NCBI GenBank assembly: GCA_021850555.1
Contig: JAJZLX010000625.1
Coordinates: 1-10,710, forward strand
DNA length: 10,710 nucleotides
From: Pseudomonadota bacterium
Lineage (GTDB): Bacteria; Pseudomonadota; Gammaproteobacteria; Steroidobacterales; Steroidobacteraceae
Direction of reading: 5' to 3'
Shown: one piece after another, positions 1-7,237 of the stretch
Layout of the letters: every line of letters begins with the position of its first letter
How positions within the stretch are numbered: position 1 is the first letter of the stretch
Notes under the pieces: generated by a model
Databases searched by the model: none
What the model was told of the DNA's origin: nothing
What the model saw: the letters and a program-made list of their open reading frames with translations, nothing else
Position numbers and translations under genes: made by a program

Positions 1-67
1 GTTGCAGGGCTTTCTCGAGGGGCTGCGCGCACTGGAAAAATCTCTGCACCTGGAGGAGCAGCCATGA
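1..67 (+). CDS. 3' end of an unidentified upstream gene (partial)
   Basis: The frame beginning at base 2 is open from the window edge and ends in TGA at 65-67. It reads LQGFLEGLRALEKSLHLEEQP, an amphipathic, leucine- and glutamate-rich tail typical of a real protein C-terminus. Its TGA overlaps the ATG of the next gene at 64-66 as ATGA, the classic sign of translational coupling, which is the main reason to believe the frame. Only 21 residues are visible, so no family can be named. The frame starting at base 1 is also open, so the assignment is probable rather than certain. Confidence 0.5.
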   Translation, partial: LQGFLEGLRALEKSLHLEEQP

Positions 68-564
68 ATGCCCGAGCTTCTGTGCCCCTGAGCGTCCTGG
101 CTTGGCTTGTGCTCGGCGCATGCGCGGCATTGCCGGGCCGGGTGTGCGCGGCGGGCGGCGCCAGCCGGGCGGTACAGGTGGCGAGCTCCGCGCAGCTGGT
201 TCTCGATGCCGAGGCACATCCGGGCGAGCTCGTGCTGTGGATCACCCGCACACGGAATCACGCACCGGTCACGGGCGCGGGCAATGTGACGGTCACGCTG
301 AACGGCCATCCCGTCAAGGTTTCAGCGAAGAAAAGCGACTATGTCATCTCTACGGATGGCATGCATGGGGGCAAGCAATCGATCGCGGTCATCGTGGCCC
401 ACAACGGCATCCGGGAGCTGCTCACGGGCGCCGTGACGCTGCCGAACACCCCCAGCCTGCTCGTCAGGCTGCAGAAGCACTCCACCTGGGCGTGGTGGGT
501 GCTCAACATCGGGGTGATGCTGCTCGCCTTCCGGATGATCTCGCGCAGAAAAAAGACATCGTGA
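64..564 (+). CDS. Exported protein with Ig-like periplasmic region and C-terminal membrane anchor, unknown function
   Basis: This encodes 166 residues and I do not recognise the family. Residues 1-30 form a signal sequence: Arg4, a hydrophobic core from about 9 to 23, then either signal peptidase I cleavage near VCA-A (27-30) or a lipobox-like LGAC ending at Cys20. Residues about 35-128 look like a beta-sandwich, with alternating hydrophobic strands such as GNVTVTLNGHPVKVS, and would be periplasmic. Residues about 141-160 (WAWWVLNIGVMLLAFRMI) form one membrane helix followed by the basic tail SRRKKTS, giving a periplasmic domain with a cytoplasmic C-terminus. The ATG has a strong ribosome site, GGAGGAG, at 53-59, and overlaps the previous stop as ATGA, so it is probably the second gene of an operon entering from the left. 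The layout recalls small accessory proteins of metal-efflux or oxidase-assembly loci, but that is only an analogy. Confidence 0.8.
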   Translation: MNARASVPLSVLAWLVLGACAALPGRVCAAGGASRAVQVASSAQLVLDAEAHPGELVLWITRTRNHAPVTGAGNVTVTLNGHPVKVSAKKSDYVISTDGMHGGKQSIAVIVAHNGIRELLTGAVTLPNTPSLLVRLQKHSTWAWWVLNIGVMLLAFRMISRRKKTS

Positions 565-599
565 AGCAGCCCGCAGGCCCCGGGTCAGCCGTTGAGCGG

Positions 600-632
600 G
601 GCGGCAGCCGCGCGATGCCGCAGCGGCCCGCC
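600..632. terminator. GC-rich hairpin between convergent genes, possible bidirectional terminator
   Basis: GGCGG at 600-604 pairs with CCGCC at 628-632, and GCCGC at 607-611 pairs with GCGGC at 623-627. This gives a 10-bp stem with a 2-base bulge (605-606) and an 11-base loop. It lies in the 69-base gap between the plus-strand gene ending at 564 and the minus-strand chemoreceptor gene ending at 634, starting one base beyond the latter's stop codon. Neither side has a T-run, so it is not a textbook intrinsic terminator. It could serve as a 3' stabilising structure or work with Rho. Confidence 0.35.
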
Positions 633-633
633 T

Positions 634-2067
634 CTAGCGGTAGCTGATGCGGAAGGCGCCCCAGTGCCGGCCCCGGACCCGGATGGGTGCCGACAGATCC
701 TTCATCAGCGCGAAGTGGCCGCCGCCCATGTCCCGCCGATAGATCTGCAGCAGGAACGGCCGGGTGCTGCGCGCGATCTTCTGCACGGCGCGATCGTTGA
801 AGACGCGCCGGTTGCGGCAATGCGCCGCGTTCCAGACCGGGTCCTTTCCCTGGGGCTGGTGGTATTCCGGATTGTGGGTCGGAAGATAGCCGCCCTTGGC
901 CCAGGCGACCGAGAACACGATCCGGGGATCGGCGCGCTGCACCGGGTCCTGGATGGGAGGCAGCACGCGGTCGGTAAACTCGACATAATCGGTGAGGAAC
1001 TGCTGAGGATTGGTGCCGCGGATCGGCCGGTAACGCTCATCGAAGAGCTGCGCCTCGGTGATCTCCCCGTGCGCGACCGCGGCCTCGAACACCTCCTCGA
1101 TGCGCCTCGCGGTCTGCAGCCCGAGCCGGATGATCGGCGTGTCCGCCGTCTCGACGCCGCTCTCGGCGATGAGCTCGATCAGGCCCTCGCTGAGATCGAG
1201 CAGCTCCTCGACCCGCTTGTCGGCCTGAGCAAGGTTGGACGAGGAGAGCTGCACTCCCTCGGCGAGCCCCCCGAGCTCGGTGAGCGTTGCATTGCAGGCC
1301 TCGAGATTGGACGAGGTCGATTGCACGATGCCATCGATCTCCCGGCTCACCGTCTGGAACGCCTCTTGCGCACGGGTCACCACTCCCTGCACCCGCTCGG
1401 CGCCGTGACCGGCGTGACCGGCGAGCCGGTTCGCCTCCCCGCTCTCGCGGATCAGGCCCTCGATCTGCTCGGTCAGCGAGCGCACCGTGCTCGAGATCCG
1501 GTCCGTCGCGGTGCGGGTCTCCTCGGCGAGATTCTTCACTTCCCCCGCCACCACGGCAAAGCCGCGTCCCGCCTCCCCCGCCCGCGCCGCCTCGATCCCC
1601 GCGTTGAGCGAGAGCAGCCGGGTCTGCTTGGCGATCGTCTGGATGGAGCCGGCCACGGAGGTGATTTCCTTGAGAACGGAGGCGAAGGACGCCAGCCGCT
1701 CCTCAATCCGCCCGACCGCCGCCGTGAGCTGCCCGATGGACTCGAGCGCCGCTCCGAGGAGATTGCGCGATTCGGAGATTTCTCCTCCGGCGGCGCCGGC
1801 GGCCTTCTGAACCTCGTGGGCGGCGCGATCGATCGAGCGGTTGCCCAAGACCATGGTCTCGGTCGCCTGGTGAAGCTCCTCGAACTGGGCCGCCTGGCCC
1901 GAGACGCGTGTGGCGAGTTCCTCGAGATTGCCGGCGATGTCGCCGACCTCGACGCCCAGGGAACCGACACGCCTGGAAAGCTCGGCCACCAGGTGCTGCC
2001 CCTGCTCAGCGGTTGAGACGCCACCCTCGGATACCGCCTGGGCTACCTTGAAGGGCTGCTCGGGCAT
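634..2067 (-). CDS. Soluble methyl-accepting chemotaxis protein with C-terminal sensor-like domain
   Basis: The 477-residue protein is a cytoplasmic chemoreceptor that would signal to the CheA/CheW kinase array. Residues about 20-300 are a long coiled-coil hairpin. Its conserved tip runs from IQTIAKQTRLLSLNAGIEAA (142-161) through the GEAGRG turn (164-169) to FAVVAGEVKNLAEET (170-184), the CheA/CheW-binding signature. There is no membrane helix, HAMP domain or signal peptide, so it is soluble. Residues about 345-477 form a separate C-terminal domain with GGYLPTHN (392-399), WNAAHCRNRRVFNDR (412-426), YRRDMGGG (443-450) and GRHWG (466-470). I take it to be a Cache/PAS-like sensor common to soluble receptors of this type; the domain name is inference. 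No CheR/CheB-tethering pentapeptide is seen (it ends FRISYR). The ATG is preceded by GAGGTGA with a 7-base spacer. The gene lies 199 bases downstream of nuoN on the same strand, so read-through from the nuo operon is possible. Confidence 0.93.
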   Translation of the reverse strand: MPEQPFKVAQAVSEGGVSTAEQGQHLVAELSRRVGSLGVEVGDIAGNLEELATRVSGQAAQFEELHQATETMVLGNRSIDRAAHEVQKAAGAAGGEISESRNLLGAALESIGQLTAAVGRIEERLASFASVLKEITSVAGSIQTIAKQTRLLSLNAGIEAARAGEAGRGFAVVAGEVKNLAEETRTATDRISSTVRSLTEQIEGLIRESGEANRLAGHAGHGAERVQGVVTRAQEAFQTVSREIDGIVQSTSSNLEACNATLTELGGLAEGVQLSSSNLAQADKRVEELLDLSEGLIELIAESGVETADTPIIRLGLQTARRIEEVFEAAVAHGEITEAQLFDERYRPIRGTNPQQFLTDYVEFTDRVLPPIQDPVQRADPRIVFSVAWAKGGYLPTHNPEYHQPQGKDPVWNAAHCRNRRVFNDRAVQKIARSTRPFLLQIYRRDMGGGHFALMKDLSAPIRVRGRHWGAFRISYR

Positions 2068-2073
2068 GCTCAG

Positions 2074-2080
2074 CTCACCT
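2074..2080 (-). promoter_or_regulatory. Ribosome binding site of the chemoreceptor gene
   Basis: On the minus strand the sequence reads GAGGTGA, then GCTGAGC, then ATG. The 7-base spacer and the GAGGTGA match to the anti-Shine-Dalgarno sequence support 2067 as the start. That in turn fixes the protein as lacking any N-terminal membrane segment. Confidence 0.65.
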
Positions 2081-2119
2081 CGAATCAGGTTAAGTCCGCC
2101 AGCCTCTGCGGATCGAGAG

Positions 2120-2157
2120 CCGGCCGGATCGTGGAGCTGAATTATGGGCCCGGCCGG
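2120..2157. repeat. Two CCGGCCGG palindromes 30 bases apart upstream of the chemoreceptor gene
   Basis: CCGGCCGG occurs at 2120-2127 and again at 2150-2157. Each copy is self-complementary, so together they form both a direct and an inverted repeat with a 22-base interval containing the CATAAT sequence. The 30-base spacing is close to three helical turns, as expected for a dimeric regulator binding one DNA face. In GC-rich DNA such octamers also arise by chance. Confidence 0.4.
2141..2146 (-). promoter_or_regulatory. Possible -10 element of a chemoreceptor promoter
   Basis: The minus strand reads CATAAT here, a 5 of 6 match to the sigma-70 -10 consensus, in an otherwise GC-rich gap. It would place a transcription start about 65 bases upstream of the ATG at 2067. 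No good -35 box is seen at 16-18 bases, and no sigma-28-type flagellar promoter is apparent, so the call is weak. The flanking CCGGCCGG palindromes could be an operator. Confidence 0.25.
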
Positions 2158-2223
2158 TGAAATCCAGGGTCGATTCCGAGCGCGAGAGCCGCAATGGCGC
2201 TCCTGTGTTCAATCCGCGAGACA

Positions 2224-2240
2224 GGGCCGGCTTGAGGCCC
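2224..2240 (-). terminator. Weak hairpin downstream of nuoN
   Basis: GGGCC at 2224-2228 pairs with GGCCC at 2236-2240 around a 7-base loop, beginning 26 bases past the nuoN stop on the minus strand. The stem is only 5 bp and no T-run follows, so efficient intrinsic termination is unlikely. It may be a partial terminator, or nothing. Confidence 0.2.
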
Positions 2241-2266
2241 GCCCACGCCTCTCGGTACGCGCTCTG

Positions 2267-3697
2267 CTACCGCATCACGCGCGTACACAGGTCGAGCAGC
2301 GGTGCCGGCAGGATGCCCAGGACGAGCACCGCCGCCGCATTGAGCCCCAGCGTGAAGCGCACCCCGAAGGAGCGCTCTGTCCCCGGCAGTGTCTCGGGAG
2401 GCTCATCGAAGTACATGAGCTTCACCATCCGCAGGTAGTAGAACGCCCCGACCACCGACATCACGACGGCGATGATCACCAGCCAGAGGTGGCTCGTCTC
2501 CCACAACGCCTGGATGATCCTGAGCTTGGCCCAGAACCCGACGAAGGGCGGAACACCGGCCATGGAGAACATGAGCATGGCCATCACCAGCGCCAGCAAC
2601 GGGTCGCGCCGGTACAGTCCCTTGTAATCGTCCAGCTTGTCCGCCTCGAAGCCCTTGCGGCTGGCGAGCACGATCACACCGAATGCACCGAGCGCCATCA
2701 GCACATAGATCAGCATGTAGTACAGCGCTGCGGTGTAGCCGCTGCGAGTGCCCGCAACGAACCCGAGCACGATGAACCCGACGTGGCTGATCGTAGAGTA
2801 GGCCAGCATGCGCTTGAGGTTGCTCTGAACAATGGCCACCACGTTGCCCACCACCAGGGTCAGCACCGCCAGCGGCATCAGCATCCGTGTCCAGTCGACC
2901 GCCGCGCCCGGCAGGCCGTAAGCCAGCAGCCGCAGCGCCAGCGCGAAGTAAGCGATCTTGGGCGCAGTGCCGACGAACAGCGTCACGCTGGTCGGAGCCC
3001 CCTCGTACACATCCGGCAGCCACATGTGAAACGGCACCGCCCCGAATTTGAAGGCCACCGCGACCACCATGAAGGCCAACCCCAGGATGACCCCGAGGCT
3101 GTGCGAGGCGGTCAGCGCCGCGGCGATGCCGGCGAGGCTCAGCGTCCCTGTGAGCCCGTAGATGATCGACATGCCGTACAGCAGCATGCCGGAGGCGATC
3201 GCACCGAGCACGAAGTACTTCATGGCCGACTCGGCCGCCACGCCCGACTCGCGGTCGAACGCCACCATGGCGTACACCGACAGCGCCAGCAGCTCGACGC
3301 CGAGGTACACCGTCAGCAGGCTCCCGGCGGAGATCAGCACGAAGATGCCGAGCAGCGCGGTGAGTGCGAGAACGTAATACTCCCCTTTGAGGATGTCGCG
3401 GTTCTCGAGGTATGTGCGCGAATACAGCAGCGTCACCGCCACCACCAGAAAGCCCGCGAGCTTCAGCACGAACGCCAGCGGATCGGCTACGTACATGCCG
3501 TTGAACAGAGTGACGCTGTGACTGACGTCGGCGAAAGCGACGGTCAGCGCAGCACCGATCACGAGGACCAGGAGCGTCAAGGTCGCCGTGGCGCCCCGGT
3601 GCCTCGCACCAAAGAACGCCTCGAAGAGCAGCACGACGCAGATCGCCGCGGCGAGAAAGATCTCCGGCGTGGCGGCGGCGAAAGAGTGCATGGGCAT
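2267..3697 (-). CDS. nuoN: NADH-quinone oxidoreductase subunit N
   Basis: NuoN (476 residues, normal length) is one of three antiporter-like proton-pumping subunits in the membrane arm of complex I, placed next to NuoK. The protein is almost wholly hydrophobic with about 14 predicted helices. The expected pump residues are present: Glu135 in YLGVELLALS, Lys217 in AFKFGAVPFHMWLPDVYEGA, Lys247 in APKIAY and Lys391 in GFWAKL. The start at 3697 is chosen over the in-frame ATG at 3691 because AGGGAG lies 7 bases upstream of the first. It begins 11 bases after the nuoM stop, and its ribosome site touches that stop, so the two are likely coupled. It is the last gene of the operon. No truncation or missing residue is seen. 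Confidence 0.97.
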   Translation of the reverse strand: MPMHSFAAATPEIFLAAAICVVLLFEAFFGARHRGATATLTLLVLVIGAALTVAFADVSHSVTLFNGMYVADPLAFVLKLAGFLVVAVTLLYSRTYLENRDILKGEYYVLALTALLGIFVLISAGSLLTVYLGVELLALSVYAMVAFDRESGVAAESAMKYFVLGAIASGMLLYGMSIIYGLTGTLSLAGIAAALTASHSLGVILGLAFMVVAVAFKFGAVPFHMWLPDVYEGAPTSVTLFVGTAPKIAYFALALRLLAYGLPGAAVDWTRMLMPLAVLTLVVGNVVAIVQSNLKRMLAYSTISHVGFIVLGFVAGTRSGYTAALYYMLIYVLMALGAFGVIVLASRKGFEADKLDDYKGLYRRDPLLALVMAMLMFSMAGVPPFVGFWAKLRIIQALWETSHLWLVIIAVVMSVVGAFYYLRMVKLMYFDEPPETLPGTERSFGVRFTLGLNAAAVLVLGILPAPLLDLCTRVMR

Positions 3698-3708
3698 CTA
3701 AAGGCTCC

Positions 3709-5223
3709 CTAAACCGGGATCTTGGTGGCGACGGCCTGGGCGACCAGGTGTTGGATGGAGGGCTCCATGACCTTCAGCAGCGGCTCGGGCCACACGCCCA
3801 CCAGCAGCACCGCCGCGGCCAGCGCCCCGAGTATGAGGAATTCGCGGCCGTCGAGGTCGGTGAGCTTCGCCACGTGCTCGTTGCCTACGGGCCCGAAGAC
3901 CACGCGCTTGACCATCCACAGCGTGTAGGCCGCCCCGAGAATGAGCGTCACGGCGGCGAGCGCCGAGAACCAGAAGCCCGCCTTGAAGCTCGCGAGTATC
4001 ACCAGAAACTCCCCGACGAAGCCCGAGGTGCCGGGCAGCCCGGTGTTGGCAAGCGCGAACAGCACCATGAACGCCCCGAAGATCGGCATGGTGTTGACCA
4101 CGCCGCCGTAATCGGCGATCTGCCGGCTGTGCATGCGGTCGTAGAGCACCCCGACGCACAGGAACATCGCGCCCGAGATCAGCCCGTGCGAGACCATCTG
4201 CACCATGGCGCCGTCCATGCCCATCGCCGCGCCCGAAATCCCGCCCGTGGCCCGTACGATCTCATAGACCAGGAAGGCGCCCAGGGTCACGAACCCCATG
4301 TGCGCGATCGAGGAGTAGGCGATCAGCTTCTTCATGTCCGGCTGCACGATGGCGACGAAGCCTATGTAGACCACCGCGATCAGCGACAGCGCGATGATCA
4401 GCATGTTGAATTCGCGGCAGGCATCGGGCGTGATCGGCAGCATGAAGCGCAGGAACCCGTAGCCGCCCATCTTCAGCATGATGGCCGCCAGGATCACCGA
4501 GCCGCCCGTGGGCGCCTCCACGTGCGCATCCGGCAGCCAGGTGTGCACCGGCCACATCGGCACTTTCACCGCGAAGGCGAGCAGGAACGCGAAGAAGATC
4601 CAGTGCTGCTCGGTGAGCGTCAGCGGCAGCGCCTGGAAGGCGGCGATGGAGTAGCTGCCGGCCTTCACGTACATGTAGATCAGCGCCGCCAGCATGAACA
4701 CCGAGCCGAGGAAGGTGTACAGGAAGAACTTGATGGTCGCGTACACGCGCCGCGGGCCGCCCCAGATGCCGATGATGAGGAACATCGGGATCAGCATCGC
4801 TTCCCAGAAGAAGTAGAAGAGGAGCGCGTCGGTGGCGGAGAACACCCCGATCATGAGCCCCTCCATGATCAGGAACGCGGCGTAGTACTGCGCCGGCCGC
4901 TTCGTGATGACGCGCCAGCCGCCGATCACCACCGGAATGGTCATGAAGGCGGTGAGCACGATGAGCGGCATCGAGATGCCATCGACCCCGAGGGCATAGT
5001 AGGCGTGGAAACGGGGGATCCACGCCGCTTTCTGCACGAACTGGAACGCCGCGGTGTGTGTGTTGAAGTCCCCCCACAGCGGCACGCACAGCGCCAGCGT
5101 GGCCACCGAGGCCGCGAGCGACACCCAGCGCCCCGCGCCGATGTTGCGCTCCCCGAGCATGAGCACCACGACTCCGGCAGCGATCGGCAGCCAGATCAGG
5201 ATGGACAGCAGGTGATGGTGCAT
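3709..5223 (-). CDS. nuoM: NADH-quinone oxidoreductase subunit M
   Basis: NuoM (504 residues, close to the roughly 509 of E. coli) is the middle antiporter-like proton-pumping subunit of the complex I membrane arm. Key charged residues of the family are visible: Glu141 in FFWEAMLIP, Lys220 in FAVKVPMWPVHTWLPDAHVE, Lys251 in IMLKMGGYGF, His346 in VSHGLISGAMF and Glu405 in GFVGEFLVIL. They line up with E. coli Glu144, Lys234, Lys265, His348 and Glu407. The ATG at 5223 lies 31 bases after the nuoL stop, with GGAG 11 bases upstream. The stop is TAG at 3709-3711, just before nuoN. The gene looks intact. Confidence 0.97.
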   Translation of the reverse strand: MHHHLLSILIWLPIAAGVVVLMLGERNIGAGRWVSLAASVATLALCVPLWGDFNTHTAAFQFVQKAAWIPRFHAYYALGVDGISMPLIVLTAFMTIPVVIGGWRVITKRPAQYYAAFLIMEGLMIGVFSATDALLFYFFWEAMLIPMFLIIGIWGGPRRVYATIKFFLYTFLGSVFMLAALIYMYVKAGSYSIAAFQALPLTLTEQHWIFFAFLLAFAVKVPMWPVHTWLPDAHVEAPTGGSVILAAIMLKMGGYGFLRFMLPITPDACREFNMLIIALSLIAVVYIGFVAIVQPDMKKLIAYSSIAHMGFVTLGAFLVYEIVRATGGISGAAMGMDGAMVQMVSHGLISGAMFLCVGVLYDRMHSRQIADYGGVVNTMPIFGAFMVLFALANTGLPGTSGFVGEFLVILASFKAGFWFSALAAVTLILGAAYTLWMVKRVVFGPVGNEHVAKLTDLDGREFLILGALAAAVLLVGVWPEPLLKVMEPSIQHLVAQAVATKIPV

Positions 5224-5254
5224 TCTTGTGCTTTCTCCGAAGTGCTCTTCTCGC

Positions 5255-7237
5255 TCAGGCGTGGACCAGGAACCAGCCGAGCAGCGCCGCCAGGCCGATC
5301 ACGATCCAGAACGCGTACGAGTACAGGTAGCCGCTCTGCGCGCGCCGCACCACGCCGCCGAACCAGCCCACCGAATTGGCCGTTCCATTGACCATGGCAC
5401 CGTCGATCAGCCCCTGGTCGCCGGCTTTCCACAATCCCAAGCCGATGCCGCGGGCGAGCTTCGCGACGACATGCTCGTTGAACCAGTCGAAGTAGTATTT
5501 CTCGATGAGCAGCTTGTGCAGCCAGCCGAACTTCTGCGCGGCGGCATCGGCAAGCTGCGGGCGCTTCAGGAAGAACAGCCACGCGGTGAAGAACCCGGCG
5601 AGCGCAAACCAGAACGGCGCGCCGAGAAAGCCGTGCAGTGCCAGCGAAAACGGCCCGTGATACTCCGCGGCCATGCGCGCGAGCACGTTGTGCTGCGGCA
5701 GCACGAAGATGGCCTTGCCGAAATAATCGCCGTAGAGGACTTTGCCGACCGTGAGGTAGCCGATCACGAGAGAGGGGATGGCAAGGGCGATCAGCGGCAA
5801 AGTGACCACCAGCGGGCTCTCGTGCGGCTCGTGTACGCCGTGGTCGTCGTGCGCCTGGTCGTGTCCGTGGCCGTGCTCCGCCTGCACGCGGCGGAAGCGC
5901 TCCTCACCGTGGAAAGTCATGAACAGCAGCCGGAAGGTGTAGAGCGAGGTGATGAAGGAGCCGAGCAGCACGCACCAGTAGGCGTAGGTCGCGCCCCAGC
6001 GGTGCGACAGGCCGACCGCCTCGATGATGGCGTCCTTGGAGTAAAAGCCGGAAAAGAACGGCGTTGCGACCAGCGCCAGCCCGCCGATCCAGCAGGTGAT
6101 GGCGGTGACGGGCATGTACTTGGCGAGTCCGCCCATCTTGCGCATGTCCTGCTCGTGGTGCATGCCGATGATGACCGAGCCCGCGGCGAGGAACAGCAGC
6201 GCCTTGAAGAAGGCGTGCGTCATCAGGTGGAAGATTCCGGCGCTGTAGGCCGAAACGCCGAGCGCCGCGGTCATGTAACCGAGCTGCGAGAGCGTCGAAT
6301 AGGCGATCACCCGCTTGATGTCGTTCATGATGACGCCGAGCACGCCCATGAAGAACGCGGTGGTCGCACCGATCACCAGCACGAAGGACAGTGCCGTGTC
6401 CGAATACTCGAACAGCGGTGACATGCGCGCCACCATGAAGATTCCCGCGGTCACCATGGTGGCCGCGTGGATCAGCGCGGAGATCGGCGTCGGGCCCTCC
6501 ATCGAGTCGGGCAGCCACACGTGCAGCGGCACCTGCGCGGACTTGCCCATCGCGCCGATGAACAGCGCGATACAGATCAGCGTCATCGCATTGACGCCGC
6601 CGAACACCGGCAGGGTCTGCTGCGCAATGTGCGGCGCGGCCGCGAACGCCGCCTCGTAGGAGAGCGAGTGCGTGTAGGAGAACACGGCCGCGATGCCGAT
6701 CACGAAGCCGAAATCGCCCACGCGATTGACGAGGAAGGCCTTGAAATTGGCGAAAATGGCGCTCGGGCGCGTATACCAGAAGCCGATCAGCAGGTACGAC
6801 ACCACGCCGACGGCCTCCCAGCCGAAGAACAGCTGCATGAAGTTGTTCGACATCACGAGCATGAGCATCGAGAAGGTGAACAACGAGATGTAGCTGAAGA
6901 AGCGCTTGTATCCAGGGTCATCGCGCATGTAGCCGATCGTGTACACGTGCACGCACAGCGACACAAACGTGACCACCGACATCATCAGGGCGGTGAGCCG
7001 ATCGATCAGGAAGCCGACGTGGATATGCACGCCGTCACTGACCAGCCACGTATAGACCGGACCGTTGAAGGTCGCGGCGCCACCCCAATAGAGCTGCCTG
7101 AGGACATAGAGCGACAGGACGCAGGAGGCCGCAACGCCCGCGATGGTGACGGTGTGGGCGCCTGCGCGGCCGATGAGACGCCCGGCGAGCCCGGCGATCA
7201 CGGCCGCCGCGAGCGGAGCTAAGGGGATGGCGATCAG
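5255..7237 (-). other. nuoL: NuoL portion of the fused frame
   Basis: Residues 97-756 (660 residues, normal NuoL size) are NuoL, the distal antiporter-like subunit of complex I. Pump residues match E. coli at a near-constant offset: Glu237 (E144), Lys328 (K229), His353 (H254), His433 and His437 (H334, H338), Lys441 (K342), and Lys497-Asp498 (K399-D400). A His-rich hydrophilic loop ([18 protein letters not shown], 551-568) follows, then the C-terminal segment with the long lateral helix and final anchor ([13 protein letters not shown] at 674-686, then [19 protein letters not shown] at 735-753). Only the extreme N-terminus with the initiator methionine is lacking. The stop is 31 bases before nuoM. 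Confidence 0.93.

Larger units (their letters stand above)
2068..2266. other. Intergenic region between nuoN and the chemoreceptor gene
   Basis: This 199-base gap separates the nuoN stop from the chemoreceptor start. On the minus strand it holds, in order, a short GC hairpin (2224-2240), a pair of CCGGCCGG palindromes (2150-2157 and 2120-2127) flanking a CATAAT sequence, and the ribosome site just before the ATG at 2067. No convincing coding frame or RNA gene is visible in it. It is by far the longest gap downstream of nuoG, and marks the end of the complex I gene set. Confidence 0.7.

Noticed and set aside
592..2016. 474-codon plus-strand open frame opposite the chemoreceptor
   Set aside because: The minus-strand frame has the diagnostic receptor hairpin; the plus-strand product is Leu/Arg/Asp-rich without domain features.
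2144..3712. 522-codon plus-strand open frame
   Set aside because: Lies opposite nuoN over its whole length. Its product is a His/Gln/Arg/Glu-rich, low-complexity chain, which is what the antisense of a hydrophobic GC-rich gene gives; no domain or membrane pattern is seen.
3748..5391. 547-codon plus-strand open frame
   Set aside because: Antisense to nuoM and the end of nuoL, with the same His/Glu/Arg-rich shadow composition and no recognisable motif.
5228..6421. 397-codon plus-strand open frame
   Set aside because: Antisense to the NuoL part of the fused gene; polar shadow composition and no family features.
7199..7237. Internal start for a separate NuoL (CTG at 7237 or GTG at 7201)
   Set aside because: CTG is a rare start and neither codon has a Shine-Dalgarno match at suitable distance. 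The GTG would also delete half of the first helix. Not supported enough to annotate a separate gene.
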